A stretch of DNA of 64,000 bases from Gammaproteobacteria bacterium (GCA_018828385.1 JAHJVE010000007.1:238950-302949), one strand, 5' to 3'. Positions 28,940 through 38,707 are shown, counted from the stretch's first letter. Numbers and translations: made by a program. Notes: generated from the sequence alone by a model not told the origin.

Positions 28940-29716
28940 ATGAAGCCGGCCAGAAAAACTCCCCGACATTCCGTCGATATCAGCGAAGACGGCGGCGTCC
29001 GCAACCTCCATTTCGGCTCCGAGTGGATACAGGGTGCCATGCGCATTGCCCGGCCGTGGTCGCTCGAACTGGCCTACACGCGGGAAATGATGGCCGGGCT
29101 GCTCATGCGGCCGACCGGTCGCTGGCCGCGCAACGCCCTGCTCGTCGGCCTCGGCGCCGGTTCGCTGGCCAAGTTCATTTACCGCTACCTGCCCGATTGC
29201 CGGATCACGGTGATCGAGATCAATCCGCAGGTCGAATTCATCGCCCGCCAATATTTCAAGCTGCCCGACGATCCGCGCCGGCTCGACGTGGTGATTGGTT
29301 GCGGCGCCGACTACATGCTGGGCGGCGACCGCCGTTTCGACATGATTCTGGTCGACGGCTTCGATCCCGACGCCAAGGCCGGCGCCCTCGATACCGAGCC
29401 GTTCTACCAGGCCTGCCGCGCCCGCCTGAGCGACAAGGGCCTGTGCAGCTTCAACCTGCTCGGCTGGAACCGGGGTTTCAAGGGCAGCGTCGAGCGCATC
29501 GGCGCCGCTTTCGATGGCCGCGTCGCCGTTTTTCCTTCCTGCGACAGCGGCAACACCATCGCCTTCGCGACGGGCGGTGAGCCGGTCGATGTCTCGCTCG
29601 ACGAGCTGCGCGCCAGCGCCATGCAACTGAAAAAAGACACCCGTCTCGACCTGTTGCCGACCATCAGCCGCCTGCAGTTGAGCCACCCGCTGCCGGAAGG
29701 CCGCCTGCGCATCTGA
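28940..29716 (+). CDS. Spermidine-synthase-like (SpeE-type) protein
   Basis: 258 residues. It has a Rossmann methyltransferase/aminopropyltransferase core: the glycine motif LLVGLGAGSLAKFIY, then TVIEINPQVEFIARQYF, then FDMILVDGFDPDAKAG. It resembles spermidine-synthase homologues without a clear polyamine-binding loop, so the substrate is uncertain. It follows tRNA-Arg directly with a weak RBS. Confidence 0.78.
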   Translation: MKPARKTPRHSVDISEDGGVRNLHFGSEWIQGAMRIARPWSLELAYTREMMAGLLMRPTGRWPRNALLVGLGAGSLAKFIYRYLPDCRITVIEINPQVEFIARQYFKLPDDPRRLDVVIGCGADYMLGGDRRFDMILVDGFDPDAKAGALDTEPFYQACRARLSDKGLCSFNLLGWNRGFKGSVERIGAAFDGRVAVFPSCDSGNTIAFATGGEPVDVSLDELRASAMQLKKDTRLDLLPTISRLQLSHPLPEGRLRI

Positions 29717-29857
29717 CGCTGAACAAGCTTGCCTTTTCCGATTTTTGAGCCAGAATCAGTTGATCCTCCACCGACAATAACGACAAGGCGGACAGAACAA
29801 AAATAACAAGCAGGGTTTTCAACCTGACTTATTATTTTTCCTATCCAGGAGGAGCAA

Positions 29858-30124
29858 ATGCTGTCTTTTCAGGACGTTATCGACTACTGCGACCTTGATG
29901 AAGGTGAAATCGAGGCCATCGCAGAACATGAACACATTCCCGTCGCGGTTGCTGCCGAAATGAGTGAAGTACTGCTGTGCACGCCCGACGGCGTCTGCCG
30001 CCTGCACTCGATGATCATCGAGAACATGCAGCACGCCATCGAAGCCGGGCGCTACGAGCACGTCAAGGATCTGGCGCAAACCTACCAACACCTGCAGCGG
30101 ACGCATCCGATCCCGTCGAATTAA
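29858..30124 (+). CDS. 88-residue conserved-looking protein of unknown function
   Basis: 88 residues, acidic, soluble. The pattern (SFQDVIDYCDLDEGEIEAIA, then HIPVAVAAEMSEVLLC) suggests a small helical protein. It has a strong ribosome site (AGGAGGAG seven bases before the ATG) and a terminator after it. Its role is unknown; it sits next to, and convergent with, narL. Confidence 0.72.
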   Translation: MLSFQDVIDYCDLDEGEIEAIAEHEHIPVAVAAEMSEVLLCTPDGVCRLHSMIIENMQHAIEAGRYEHVKDLAQTYQHLQRTHPIPSN

Positions 30125-30150
30125 AGACGTTACCGGAAGCACGCAGGCTG

Positions 30151-30182
30151 TAAAAAGCCCGACCGAAATGGTCGGGCTTTCA
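30151..30182 (+). terminator. Intrinsic terminator between the 88-residue gene and narL
   Basis: AAAAGCCCGACC-GAAAT-GGTCGGGCTTTC: a strong hairpin with A and T flanks between convergent genes, bidirectional in principle. Confidence 0.85.
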
Positions 30183-30191
30183 TTTCAAATT

Positions 30192-30224
30192 TGGCCAAAA
30201 TTTCCGGTTGACCGTGGGAATCGC
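30192..30224 (+). repeat. Dispersed repeat with palindromic left arm
   Basis: The core is TTTCCGGTTGACCGTGGGAA. The left arm TTGGCCAAAATTT is shared exactly with the copy at 41133. Located between the 88-residue gene and narL. Confidence 0.75.
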
Positions 30225-30228
30225 CCGG

Positions 30229-30903
30229 TCAGGAATGGCGGGGCTGGGCGTAGCCGTGTTCCACCGCGTAGAGGGCGACTTGGACGCGGCTGCTCATGTT
30301 CAGTTTCTTGAAGATGTTCTGCACGTGAATCTTGACCGTGCTCTCGGCCAGATCGAGCTTGCGGGCGATTTCCTTGTTGCTCTCGCCATGCGCCAGGGAA
30401 AGCAGGATGTCGCGTTCGCGCGGCGAAAAACGGTCGCGCTCGCCGCTCACCGGTTCGGCCTTGGGCGGATTGCGCACGCCCTGGATCAGTTTGGCCGTCA
30501 TTTGCTGCGAAACCACCGATTCGCCCTGGGCGGCGCGGCGAATGGCATCGACCAGCGCATCGGTTTCGATATTCTTGAGCAGATAGCCGCTGGCCCCGGC
30601 GCGCAGCGCGTCGACGAGATCCTGGGCGTCTTCCGAGACGGTCAGCATGAGCACGCTGACTTCCGGCATCTCCTCGGCGATGACCTTGACTGCTTCAAGC
30701 CCGGAAACACCGGGCATGTGAAGGTCGAGCAAGGTGACGTCGGGTTTCAGCGAGCGGACGCGCTTGATCCCTTCGAGCCCGTCGCCGGCTTCGCCGACGA
30801 CCTCGAAATCCTCGTTGCGCTGGAGCAGCGACTTGATGCCGCTGCGAAAGAGAGTGTGATCGTCGACCAGCAGGACACGGATTTTTTCGCTCATTTCAGA
30901 CAA
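30229..30903 (-). CDS. narL: Nitrate/nitrite response regulator NarL
   Basis: 224 residues. A receiver domain holds the phospho-acceptor Asp in TLLDLHMPGVSGLEAVK and the C-terminal GerE-type helix-turn-helix reads LSLAHGESNKEIARKLDLAE then STVKIHVQNIFKKLNMSS. NarL-type regulators respond to nitrate through NarX. It overlaps the end of narX by eight bases, so the pair is one operon. Confidence 0.92.
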   Translation of the reverse strand: MSEMSEKIRVLLVDDHTLFRSGIKSLLQRNEDFEVVGEAGDGLEGIKRVRSLKPDVTLLDLHMPGVSGLEAVKVIAEEMPEVSVLMLTVSEDAQDLVDALRAGASGYLLKNIETDALVDAIRRAAQGESVVSQQMTAKLIQGVRNPPKAEPVSGERDRFSPRERDILLSLAHGESNKEIARKLDLAESTVKIHVQNIFKKLNMSSRVQVALYAVEHGYAQPRHS

Positions 30904-32836
30904 CCTCTTTGTTTTCGCGGGGCAGGGTCAATGTAACGCGGGAGCCGTTACCGGGTTTGGATGCGATGCGACATTCACCGCCAATGCGGTGCGCCCGTTC
31001 GCGCATGATTTTCAGGCCGACATGGCGGTCGGACAAGCAATTCGGATCGTTTTCCGGATCGAAGCCGACGCCATCGTCCTCGATCTCGACGCCAATCCGG
31101 CCAATTTCACGTTTGACGACAATCCGCACCTGGCTGGCCCTGGCGTGCTTGCGGATGTTGGACAGGGATTCCTGGACGATGTGCATGATCTGGATTTCGT
31201 CGGTCGGCACCTGTGCCGCACCGCTGCCGACGCGCTCGAAGACCGTGGCGATGCCGGTCTGCCCCTCGAATTTTTCCAGCGTCGTCTGGATGGCGGTGTC
31301 GAGGTCGGACTGATGGACGCGGGTGCGGAAATGGACGAGCAGTTCGCGCACATCGTCGTAGCTTTCCTGGACGCCTTCGCGCAGCTGGCCAGCCGTCTGC
31401 ATGGCCTCTTCGACCTTGCCCTTGCGCAGCGAGTCCTGCAGCAACTGGACCTGGATGTTGAGAAACGCCAGGCCCTGGGCGATCGAATCGTGCAACTCCT
31501 GGGCGAGCAGGTTGCGCTCCTCCGAAACAGCCAGCTCCTTCTCGCGCGACTTGAGGCGCTGGTTTTCAATGGCCACGCCGAGGTGATGCCCGAGCGTTTC
31601 GAGCAGGTGCACCTGCTGCTCGGAGAGCGCCTGCGGCCGCTTGAAATAGAGGTTGTAGACGCCGAGTTTCTGCTTGTCGTAAAGAATGCTGAAGGCGGTC
31701 GCCGTGGCAAAACCTTCGCGGATGCAGGTCCGCAATTTCATGCCTGGCGGCGGGTTGACCGTAGCAAAGGCAGCCGAAACGCCGGTCTGGAAGACCTCAC
31801 CGCACAGGCAGTCGCCGCAGTTCATTTCGGCCTCGTGGTCGAGGAAATCGACGGACAGGCCCTGATGGGTGATCAAGAACAACCTGTCCGACTGCGGCTC
31901 GTACATGCGCACGGCACCGGCATCGGCCCCCAGGGCGTTCATGATCCGTTCAAGAAAGCCCTCGCTGAGCACCGTCACCGGGGCCGGCTCGCTGAGAAAG
32001 GTGGCCACCGAATAGAGGATGCTCAATTCGTGATTGCGCTGGGCAAGGCGGTGCGTTTCGGCCTCGACCCGCTGCTCCAGCGTGTTGTAGACGTCCTCGA
32101 GGTGTTCGGCCATCTGGTTGAAGCCGAAGGCCAAGCCGCCCAGTTCATCGTCGCTGGCGACCGGAACGCGCACCGTCAGGTCGTCGCTCGTCATGCGCTG
32201 CATGCCGGCATGCAGAACGCCGACCGGCTCGATAACCAGCCGCGAGAAATAGTGGATCAGAATGACCGTACCGATGATGGCCAGGGCGACCAGTGCCGCC
32301 TGCACGGTGCGCAGCAGATTGGTATCGAAGGCGTAAGTACGCTCCATGGCCAGCGCCAGTTCGTTGATCTTGCTGACGAAGGGTTCGAGCTCACGGTCGA
32401 AACGGTCCAGCGCCCCCTTGCGCTCGGCCTGCACCCCTCCGAGATAACCGGCGACCAGCGGTCGCACCGTTTCCTGCCAGACCTGCGCCACCGTTTGCAG
32501 ACGTTCCTGCACCTCGACATTGCGCGGTGGTGACAGCGGACGCTCGGGATCGCCTTGTTGCAGGTCGCGCAGAACCTTGTCGAAACGGCGCATTTCTTCG
32601 CCCAGGGCCAGCGCCGCCCCCGCCTCCGGTGCCTTCGCTTCGAGATCGCGCGCCATCAGGTGGCCCATGCGGTAGGTCCGCATGCGCTGGCTGCCGGCAT
32701 CGTTGATGGCCGCGGCAACCCCCTCCAGTTGCCAGGAAATGAGCAGCGTCAGCCCGATAGCCGTCGCGGCAACCAGGAAAAAGGCCACCAATATGCCGAT
32801 GATCTTGCGCGACAGCTTGCCCGGGTTGGCTAGCAT
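30896..32836 (-). CDS. narX: Nitrate/nitrite sensor histidine kinase NarX-like
   Basis: 646 residues from the ATG at 32836 (MLANPGKLSRKIIGILVAFF). It has two membrane spans around a periplasmic PilJ-type sensor with the P-box-like INDAGSQRMRTYRMGHLMAR, a HAMP segment, a GAF-like domain with a Cys-rich motif (CGDCLCGEVFQTG), and a HisKA_3 kinase with the phospho-His in ELHDSIAQGLAFLNIQ and HATPase at the end. The nitrate P-box pattern supports nitrate sensing. A match to the dispersed repeat lies in the GAF region at 31750-31771. Confidence 0.9.
   Translation of the reverse strand: MLANPGKLSRKIIGILVAFFLVAATAIGLTLLISWQLEGVAAAINDAGSQRMRTYRMGHLMARDLEAKAPEAGAALALGEEMRRFDKVLRDLQQGDPERPLSPPRNVEVQERLQTVAQVWQETVRPLVAGYLGGVQAERKGALDRFDRELEPFVSKINELALAMERTYAFDTNLLRTVQAALVALAIIGTVILIHYFSRLVIEPVGVLHAGMQRMTSDDLTVRVPVASDDELGGLAFGFNQMAEHLEDVYNTLEQRVEAETHRLAQRNHELSILYSVATFLSEPAPVTVLSEGFLERIMNALGADAGAVRMYEPQSDRLFLITHQGLSVDFLDHEAEMNCGDCLCGEVFQTGVSAAFATVNPPPGMKLRTCIREGFATATAFSILYDKQKLGVYNLYFKRPQALSEQQVHLLETLGHHLGVAIENQRLKSREKELAVSEERNLLAQELHDSIAQGLAFLNIQVQLLQDSLRKGKVEEAMQTAGQLREGVQESYDDVRELLVHFRTRVHQSDLDTAIQTTLEKFEGQTGIATVFERVGSGAAQVPTDEIQIMHIVQESLSNIRKHARASQVRIVVKREIGRIGVEIEDDGVGFDPENDPNCLSDRHVGLKIMRERAHRIGGECRIASKPGNGSRVTLTLPRENKEVV
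31750..31771 (+). repeat. Dispersed-repeat match inside narX
   Basis: GCGGGTTGACCGTAGCAAAG matches the core but lies in coding sequence (residues AFATVNPPPG on the opposite strand). It may be an inserted copy or chance. Confidence 0.45.
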
Positions 32837-32945
32837 CCTTCGATTCCGTAGGGAAATTGGCCAACCATAGCTGCCCGTGATGCGAAAAGCAAAGGGCCAG
32901 ATCAAAAAATCGCCGGTTGCTCCGGCATTGATCCGTAATACGGAC

Positions 32946-32975
32946 AAAAAAAGCCCGCCGTGTTGCGACGGCGGG
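32946..32975 (-). terminator. Terminator of the nasS-nrt operon
   Basis: On the minus strand GCCCGCCG-loop-CGGCGGGC is followed by TTTTTTT. It lies 23 bases after the nrt ATPase stop codon. Confidence 0.9.
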
Positions 32976-32998
32976 CCGGAATTACAAGGTCCGATGCC

Positions 32999-34750
32999 TC
33001 AGGCGTGATCGCATTCGGCCAGGAAAGTCAGCAATTCCTCGCGCAGGCGGTAATAGTCCGGGTGTTCGAGCAGCATCTTGCGCGAACGCGGGCGCGGCAG
33101 GTCGACTTCGAGAATCTTGCCGACCTTGGCGCGCGGACCGTTGGTCATCATCACCACGCGGTCGGCGAGCAGGATGGCCTCGTCGACGTCGTGGGTGATG
33201 ACCATGGCGGTCAGCTTCTCGCGGCTCCAGACGTCCATCAGGACCTCCTGCAGTTCCCAGCGGGTCAGCGAATCGAGCATGCCGAACGGCTCGTCGAGCA
33301 GCAGCAGCTTGGGCGACAGCGCGAAGGCGCGAGCGATGCCGACCCGCTGCTTCATGCCGTTCGACAATTCCGCCGCCTTCTTGCCCATCGCATCGGCCAG
33401 GCCGACGCGACTCAGGAAGTGAGTGACGATGTCGCGCCGCTCGGCTTTGGAGGCGTGCGGATAGACCTGTTCGACGCCGAGCGCCACGTTTTCGTAGGCG
33501 CTCAGCCAGGGAATCAGGCTCGGCGCCTGGAAGACGATGCCGCGGTCCGGCCCGGCCGAATCGATTTCGCGGTTGTCGAGCAGAACGACGCCTTCGCTGA
33601 TCTCGTTGAGGCCGGCGACCATCGACAGCACCGTCGACTTGCCGCAGCCGGAGTGGCCGATGACCGAGACGAATTCGCCCTTCTTCATGCGCAGGTCGAA
33701 TTTCTCGACGACGGTCAGCGGCCCCTTCTTGGTCGGATAGATCTTCGACACCTGCGAGAACTCGACGTAGCGGTCGTGGTGCGGCAAGACCTTGACGTCG
33801 ACATCCCTGGTCGCCCCCGGCCGCAACTGGGCCAGACTTTCCGCGTATTCGGCGCTCGTGTTCGGCAGCACCTTGGGCAGCGGCACGACATTGCCGGCAT
33901 CGCCCGCCTGCTCGGCGCCGACCTTCATCAGGTACTCGGTGACTTCCTTGCGCAGGCGCTTGAATTCCGGATCGTGGTTCATCGCCGTGCGGTCGCGCGG
34001 CCGCGCCAGGCGGACCTCGAATTCCGGCCCGAAGGTCGCCCCCGGCCCGGGATTGAGCGGAATGATGCGGTCGGCCATCAACAGGCCTTCGTCAACGTCG
34101 TTGGTGATCAGGATGACGGTCTTCTTCTCCTGTTCCCAGATGCGCAGGATTTCGTCCTGCAGGTTGCCCCGGGTCAGCGCGTCGAGCGCCGACAACGGCT
34201 CGTCGAGGAGCAGGATTTCCGGATTGGCCGACAAGGCGCGCGCCACGTTGACCCGCTGGCGCATGCCGCCGGACAACTCGGCCGGACGGCGGTCGATGGC
34301 GTGGGTCAGGCCGACCATCTCGATGTACTTCTCGGTCCGCGCCTGGCGTTCGGCGGCCGAAATATCGGGAAAAATCTGGTTGACCGCAAGATCCACGTTC
34401 TGGCGCACGGTCATCCACGGCATCAGCGAATAGTTCTGGAAGACGACGCCGCGATCCGGCCCGGGGCCGGCCACCGGCTGCCCCTTGAGACGGATCTCGC
34501 CGCGGTCGGCGGCAATCAGGCCGGCGATCAGCGAAATCAGCGTCGTCTTGCCGCTGCCGGAGAAGCCGACGATGGCGACGAATTCACCTTCGCGGATGCT
34601 CAGGTTGATGTCCTTGAGCACCTCAGTGGTCTGCTTGCCGCTGCCATACGACTTCGACAAGCCGGTGATTTCGAGGAAGGCAGCCGCAGCCGCCTCCTCG
34701 ACCACCGGCGCGGGCACCAGCATTTCTTCCTTCATGACGGGGAGTCCCAT
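32999..34750 (-). CDS. nrtD: Nitrate ABC transporter, tandem ATPase (NrtC/NrtD fused)
   Basis: 583 residues with two complete ABC ATPase domains in one chain. Domain 1 has Walker [15 protein letters not shown] and signature [14 protein letters not shown]; domain 2 has [14 protein letters not shown] and [14 protein letters not shown]. In cyanobacteria these are separate NrtC and NrtD; here they are fused without the NrtA-like tail of NrtC. The start at 34750 is chosen since AGGAG lies six bases before it; the ATG two codons upstream would be too close. It energises NrtB. Confidence 0.9.
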   Translation of the reverse strand: MGLPVMKEEMLVPAPVVEEAAAAAFLEITGLSKSYGSGKQTTEVLKDINLSIREGEFVAIVGFSGSGKTTLISLIAGLIAADRGEIRLKGQPVAGPGPDRGVVFQNYSLMPWMTVRQNVDLAVNQIFPDISAAERQARTEKYIEMVGLTHAIDRRPAELSGGMRQRVNVARALSANPEILLLDEPLSALDALTRGNLQDEILRIWEQEKKTVILITNDVDEGLLMADRIIPLNPGPGATFGPEFEVRLARPRDRTAMNHDPEFKRLRKEVTEYLMKVGAEQAGDAGNVVPLPKVLPNTSAEYAESLAQLRPGATRDVDVKVLPHHDRYVEFSQVSKIYPTKKGPLTVVEKFDLRMKKGEFVSVIGHSGCGKSTVLSMVAGLNEISEGVVLLDNREIDSAGPDRGIVFQAPSLIPWLSAYENVALGVEQVYPHASKAERRDIVTHFLSRVGLADAMGKKAAELSNGMKQRVGIARAFALSPKLLLLDEPFGMLDSLTRWELQEVLMDVWSREKLTAMVITHDVDEAILLADRVVMMTNGPRAKVGKILEVDLPRPRSRKMLLEHPDYYRLREELLTFLAECDHA

Positions 34751-34765
34751 GTTCATCTCCTAGGC

Positions 34766-35776
34766 TCAGGCGGCTTCGCCGAAGCTGACCAGTTGCTGCA
34801 GGGTGGCCATCATGCGGTCGAGCAGGAAGCCGACAAAGCCGATGGTGAACACGGCGACCATGATGCGGCCGAGCGAGTGCGAGCTGCCGTTCTGGAACTC
34901 GTCCCAGACGAACTTGCCGAGACCCGGGTTCTGGGCCAGCATTTCGGCGGCGATCAGCACCATCCAGCCCACACCGAGGGCAAGGCGCAAGCCGGTAAAG
35001 ATCAGCTTGAGCGACGAGGGCAGGACGATCTTGGTCACCTTGGTCCAGGCCGACAGGCGCAGCACCTTGGAAACGTTCATCAGGTCCTTGTCGATCGAGG
35101 CGACGCCGACCGCGGTGTTGATCAGCGTCGGCCACAGCGAGCACAGGGTCACGGTGATCGCCGAGACGATGAAGGATTTCTCGAACATCGGGTTGTCGGA
35201 GACGTAGATCGCGCTGATCACAATGGTGACGATGGGCAGCCAGGCGAGCGGCGAGACCGGCCGGAAAATCTGGATCAGCGGATTGATGGCAATCTGGAAG
35301 GTACGCGACAGGCCGCACAGGATACCGAGCGGAATAGCCACCACGGTGCCGATGAAGAAACCGGTGAACACCGTATAGAGGCTGGTCACGATCTGGTCGA
35401 GGTAGGTCCGCTTGCCGGTCCAGTTGCGCATCGTCACGTCGGCCTTGGGATCTTCGGCCAGCGCTTCGGCGACGCGTTGCTTCTGCCGCTCGTAGAAGGC
35501 GGCTTCCTTTTCGCGCTCGGCGTAGTGATCGGCAACCAGGCCCTTGGCTTCTTCCAGCACCTGCGCCGGCCCCGGAATCTCGCCCAGGCTGGTCTGTACG
35601 CCGGACGCCAGCACGCTCCAGATGCTCAGGAAGATGGCGAAAGCCATGATCGGCACGCCGATCTGGAGCAGGATTTCGCGCAGTTGCTCACGCGGATCCT
35701 CGCCGGCGGCCAGGCGCACGAACGGGACGAACCACGTGAGTCCCGTCTTGGTAAAGAAATTTGCAAGTTGATTCAT
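34766..35776 (-). CDS. nrtB: Nitrate ABC transporter permease
   Basis: 336 residues with about six membrane spans, a long cytoplasmic N-terminal segment and the permease EAA-type loop near ASIDKDLMNVSKVLRLSAWT. It belongs to the NrtB/SsuC family. AGGTGA precedes the ATG at 35776 at good spacing; a GTG three codons upstream is possible. It lies between nrtA (104 bases away) and the tandem ATPase (15 bases). Confidence 0.93.
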   Translation of the reverse strand: MNQLANFFTKTGLTWFVPFVRLAAGEDPREQLREILLQIGVPIMAFAIFLSIWSVLASGVQTSLGEIPGPAQVLEEAKGLVADHYAEREKEAAFYERQKQRVAEALAEDPKADVTMRNWTGKRTYLDQIVTSLYTVFTGFFIGTVVAIPLGILCGLSRTFQIAINPLIQIFRPVSPLAWLPIVTIVISAIYVSDNPMFEKSFIVSAITVTLCSLWPTLINTAVGVASIDKDLMNVSKVLRLSAWTKVTKIVLPSSLKLIFTGLRLALGVGWMVLIAAEMLAQNPGLGKFVWDEFQNGSSHSLGRIMVAVFTIGFVGFLLDRMMATLQQLVSFGEAA

Positions 35777-35880
35777 TTTGGTCACCTGTCATTCGCGCAC
35801 TGCGCGAACTGTTCTCTTGTTCAAAAACTTCCCCGTGACGGACGGCCGGCCGGTCAAGGCCCGCCGCCCCGGGTTTGCAC

Positions 35881-37290
35881 TTACTTGACTGTGGCCTTGC
35901 CCTTCAAGCCGATCTTCAGGCTGTCGATGTATGCGTTCGGCTTGGAACCGTCATAGGCGATGCCATCGATGAAGTCCTTCTGCACTGGCTTGAAGCCGGT
36001 TTCCTTGTCGAAGTCGGGGAAATCGGAAGCCTTCATCTTGCCTTCGGCGATCAGTTCCTTGGCCGCAGTAGCGTAGATATCCGGGCGATAGACCTTCTTG
36101 GCCATGTCCTTGTACCAGGCGTCCGGCTTGAATTCCGGAATCTGGCCCCAGCGGCGCATCTGGGTCAGGTACCAGATGGCATCCGAGTAGTACGGATAGG
36201 TCGCGTTGTAGCGGAAGAAGACGTTGAAGTCCGGCACCGGCCGCACATCGCCCTTCTCGTACTCGAAGGTGCCGGTCATGCTGTTGTCGATGACGTTGAC
36301 GTCAGCCCCGACGTAGTTGGACTTCGAGATCATCTTCGAAGCTTCCTTGCGGTTCTTGTTGTTCTCGGCATCCAGCCAGTAGGCGGCGCGAATCATCGCC
36401 TTGACCACGGCCTTGTGGGTGTTCGGGTACTTGTCGTTCCATTGCTGGGTGACGCCGAAGACCTTTTCCGGGTTGTTCTTCTGGATTTCGTAGTCGGTGA
36501 TCACCGGTGCGCCGATGCCCTTGAACACGGCCTGCTGGTTCCACGGCTCGCCGACGCAATAACCGTCGATGGTGCCGGCTTCCATGGTGGCCGGCATTTG
36601 CGGCGGCGGGGTCACCGAGATCAGCACGTCGGCGCCGATGTTGCCGGAGGTATCGCCCTTGGCCGGCGCGTAGTAACCCGGATTCAGGCCGCCGGACGCC
36701 AGCCAGTAGCGCAGTTCGTAGTTGTGGGTGGACACCGGGAAGACCATGCCCATCTTGAACGGCTTGCCTTCCTTCTTGTAGTCGTCGACGACGGCTTTCA
36801 GGGCCTCGGCCTTGACCGGATGCACCGGCTTGCCGTCCGGCTGCTTGGCCAGCTTGGCCTTGAGCTTGGCCATCACCGCGTTGGAAACGGTGATCGCGTT
36901 GCCGTTGAGGTCCATGCTGAAGGCGGTGATGACATCGGCCTTGGTACCGTAGCCGATGGTCGCGCCGATCGGCTGGCCGGCCAGCATGTGGGCGCCGTCG
37001 AGTTCGCCGGAAATCACGCGGTCGAGCAGGACCTTCCAGTTGGCCTGGGCTTCGAGCGTAACGAACAGGCCTTCGTCCTCGAAGTAACCCTTCTCGTAGG
37101 CGACGGCCAGCGGCACCATGTCGGTCAGTTTGATGAAGCCGAACTTGAGATCGGGCTTTTCGACCTTGGCCTTGGCAGCCATGGCCGGCGTGGCGACGGC
37201 AAAAGCCGCGATCACGGCCGTCGTGAGCAAACCGCGGGCCAGGCGAGCGGTGGGCATTACCAGGGCTTTCGTCTTCAGATGCTTTTTCAT
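35881..37290 (-). CDS. nrtA: Nitrate-binding protein NrtA
   Basis: 469 residues. A signal peptide runs to about residue 38 (AVATPAMAA) and the mature protein is of the NrtA/CmpA periplasmic family (DLKFGFIKLTDMVPLAVAYE; EPWNQQAVFKGIGAPVITDY). It delivers nitrate to NrtB. AGGAG precedes the start. It follows the related NasS-like gene by 27 bases; the two differ by the presence of an export signal. Confidence 0.94.
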   Translation of the reverse strand: MKKHLKTKALVMPTARLARGLLTTAVIAAFAVATPAMAAKAKVEKPDLKFGFIKLTDMVPLAVAYEKGYFEDEGLFVTLEAQANWKVLLDRVISGELDGAHMLAGQPIGATIGYGTKADVITAFSMDLNGNAITVSNAVMAKLKAKLAKQPDGKPVHPVKAEALKAVVDDYKKEGKPFKMGMVFPVSTHNYELRYWLASGGLNPGYYAPAKGDTSGNIGADVLISVTPPPQMPATMEAGTIDGYCVGEPWNQQAVFKGIGAPVITDYEIQKNNPEKVFGVTQQWNDKYPNTHKAVVKAMIRAAYWLDAENNKNRKEASKMISKSNYVGADVNVIDNSMTGTFEYEKGDVRPVPDFNVFFRYNATYPYYSDAIWYLTQMRRWGQIPEFKPDAWYKDMAKKVYRPDIYATAAKELIAEGKMKASDFPDFDKETGFKPVQKDFIDGIAYDGSKPNAYIDSLKIGLKGKATVK

Positions 37291-37317
37291 GGACCTGCTC
37301 CTATTAAAGAAATCGTT

Positions 37318-38511
37318 TCAAACCAGTGCGCTCGCTGCCTGGACGGCAAACGAAGCGGCATAACCCCGAGGGTCGGAACCATCCCAGCGCACGCCGTCGA
37401 TCAGACAGCTGCTGCGCATGGGAGAAGAAGGAAGGGCGACGCCGACTTGTTCGGCGGCCTGCCGGTAGATGTCGAGGCGATTGACCCGCTTGGCCACCGC
37501 CAGGTAATCGGGATGCTCGTCGAGCAAACCCCAGCGTTTGTGCTGGGTCATGAACCACATGCCGTCCGACAGGTAGGGGAAATTCACTGCCCCGTCGGCG
37601 AAGAATTTCATGCACTTCTTGTCGTCCCAGCTCTTGCCCAGGCCGTTTTGGTAGCGGCCCAGCATGCGCGCCGCGATGACCTCGGTATCGGTATCGACAT
37701 AGGCCGGCAATGCAATGACTTCGGCCGTCTTGCGCTTGTTGGCCAGCGAGGCGTCGATCCAGCGGCTGGCTTCGAGCACGGCGGCGACCAGCGCCCGGGC
37801 CGAGTTCGGATGGCGATCGGCCCAACTGGCCGTCGTCGCCAGCACTTTTTCCGGATGGTCGGCCCAGATGTCCTGCGAACTCGCTACCGAAAAGCCGATG
37901 CCGTCGATGATCGCCCGGTTGTTCCACGGCTCGCCGACGCAGCAGCCATCCATCCGCCCCTGGCGCATGTTGGCGACCATCAGCGGTGGCGGCACGGTGA
38001 TCGTCTTGACGTCGTGCAGCGGATTGATGCCGTGGCTGGCCAGCCAGTAGTACAGCCACATGGCGTGGGTGCCGGTCGGGAAGGTCTGGGCGAAGGTGTA
38101 TTCGCGCTCTTGCCGGGCGACCAGGGCGGCCAGACTGGCACCGTCGGTGACGCCGGCGTCGCGCAACTGGCTGGACAGCGTGATGCCCTGCCCGTTCTGG
38201 TTGAGCCCCATGAGGATGGCCATGTCCTTCTTCGGACCGCCGATGCCGAGTTCGACGCCATAGACCATGCCGTACAAGGTATGCGCCGCATCCAGTTCGC
38301 CGCTGACCAGCTTGTCGCGCACCGCAGCCCAGGAATTTTCCTTGCTCGGCACGATCTTGATGCCGTGCTTCTCGTCGAAGCCGTTGACCGCCGCCATGAC
38401 GACCGAAGCGCAGTCGGTGAGCGGCATGAAGCCGATCCTGAGCGTCTTCTTCTCCGGCGCATCCGATGCGGATGGGCCTATCGCTGCGTTGGTGTCCGCT
38501 GATCCGGGCAT
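37318..38511 (-). CDS. nasS: NasS-like nitrate sensor, cytoplasmic NrtA relative
   Basis: 397 residues from the ATG at 38511, where GGAG lies six bases upstream; ATG at 38514 is adjacent. It is homologous to NrtA (LRIGFMPLTDCASVVMAAVN; GCCVGEPWNNRAIIDGIGFS) but has no signal peptide, as expected of NasS. NasS holds NasT inactive until nitrate or nitrite binds. It is the first gene after the sigma-54 promoter and the antiterminator leader, so its own expression depends on NasT. Whether it is NasS or a second binding protein is inferred from the missing signal peptide. Confidence 0.75.
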   Translation of the reverse strand: MPGSADTNAAIGPSASDAPEKKTLRIGFMPLTDCASVVMAAVNGFDEKHGIKIVPSKENSWAAVRDKLVSGELDAAHTLYGMVYGVELGIGGPKKDMAILMGLNQNGQGITLSSQLRDAGVTDGASLAALVARQEREYTFAQTFPTGTHAMWLYYWLASHGINPLHDVKTITVPPPLMVANMRQGRMDGCCVGEPWNNRAIIDGIGFSVASSQDIWADHPEKVLATTASWADRHPNSARALVAAVLEASRWIDASLANKRKTAEVIALPAYVDTDTEVIAARMLGRYQNGLGKSWDDKKCMKFFADGAVNFPYLSDGMWFMTQHKRWGLLDEHPDYLAVAKRVNRLDIYRQAAEQVGVALPSSPMRSSCLIDGVRWDGSDPRGYAASFAVQAASALV

Positions 38512-38590
38512 CATTTTCTCCGTTGCAACAAGGGCGAGGGAAACGCGGAAGCAAGGTGAAGCACTGCAATCCGTTTCGCCATCGACCTTC

Positions 38591-38643
38591 AAAATAAAAA
38601 AAGCGTCACACCCGCATCACCTTTCGGCAGATGGGATGGACGC
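38591..38643 (-). terminator. Leader terminator of the nasS-nrt operon
   Basis: On the minus strand a hairpin (GCGTCCATCCCATC, loop, GATGCGGGTGTGACGC, some mismatches) is followed by TTTTTTTATTTT. Its 5' arm includes the 3' strand of hairpin P2 (GTCC), so NasT binding to P2 would block the terminator. Confidence 0.8.
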
Positions 38644-38672
38644 CTTTGTCCGTGACCCGGCCCACACTGGCC
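38638..38672 (-). promoter_or_regulatory. Putative NasT (ANTAR) antiterminator, hairpins P1 and P2
   Basis: P1 (38659-38672) reads GGCC-AGTGTG-GGCC; P2 (38638-38651) reads GGAC-AAAGGC-GTCC. Both have six-base loops with A at position 1 and G at position 4, the ANTAR recognition pattern, and P2 overlaps the terminator stem. The nasT gene lies just upstream. Confidence 0.8.
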
Positions 38673-38691
38673 TGGTCCTCACAGACATCAT

Positions 38692-38707
38692 TGCAATGGT
38701 CGTGCCA
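38692..38707 (-). promoter_or_regulatory. Sigma-54 promoter of nasS-nrtABD
   Basis: TGGCACGACCATTGCA, a complete match to TGGCAC-N5-TTGCA. Predicted transcription start near 38681. Confidence 0.88.

Noticed and set aside
32850..32945. FNR-type box upstream of narX (TTGAT half sites)
   Set aside because: Only isolated half sites are seen; spacing does not fit TTGAT-N4-ATCAA.
32960..35956. 998-residue open frame antisense to the nrt genes
   Set aside because: It is a shadow of high-GC codon use opposite nrtB and the tandem ATPase; composition is His/Arg/Gln-rich without any domain.
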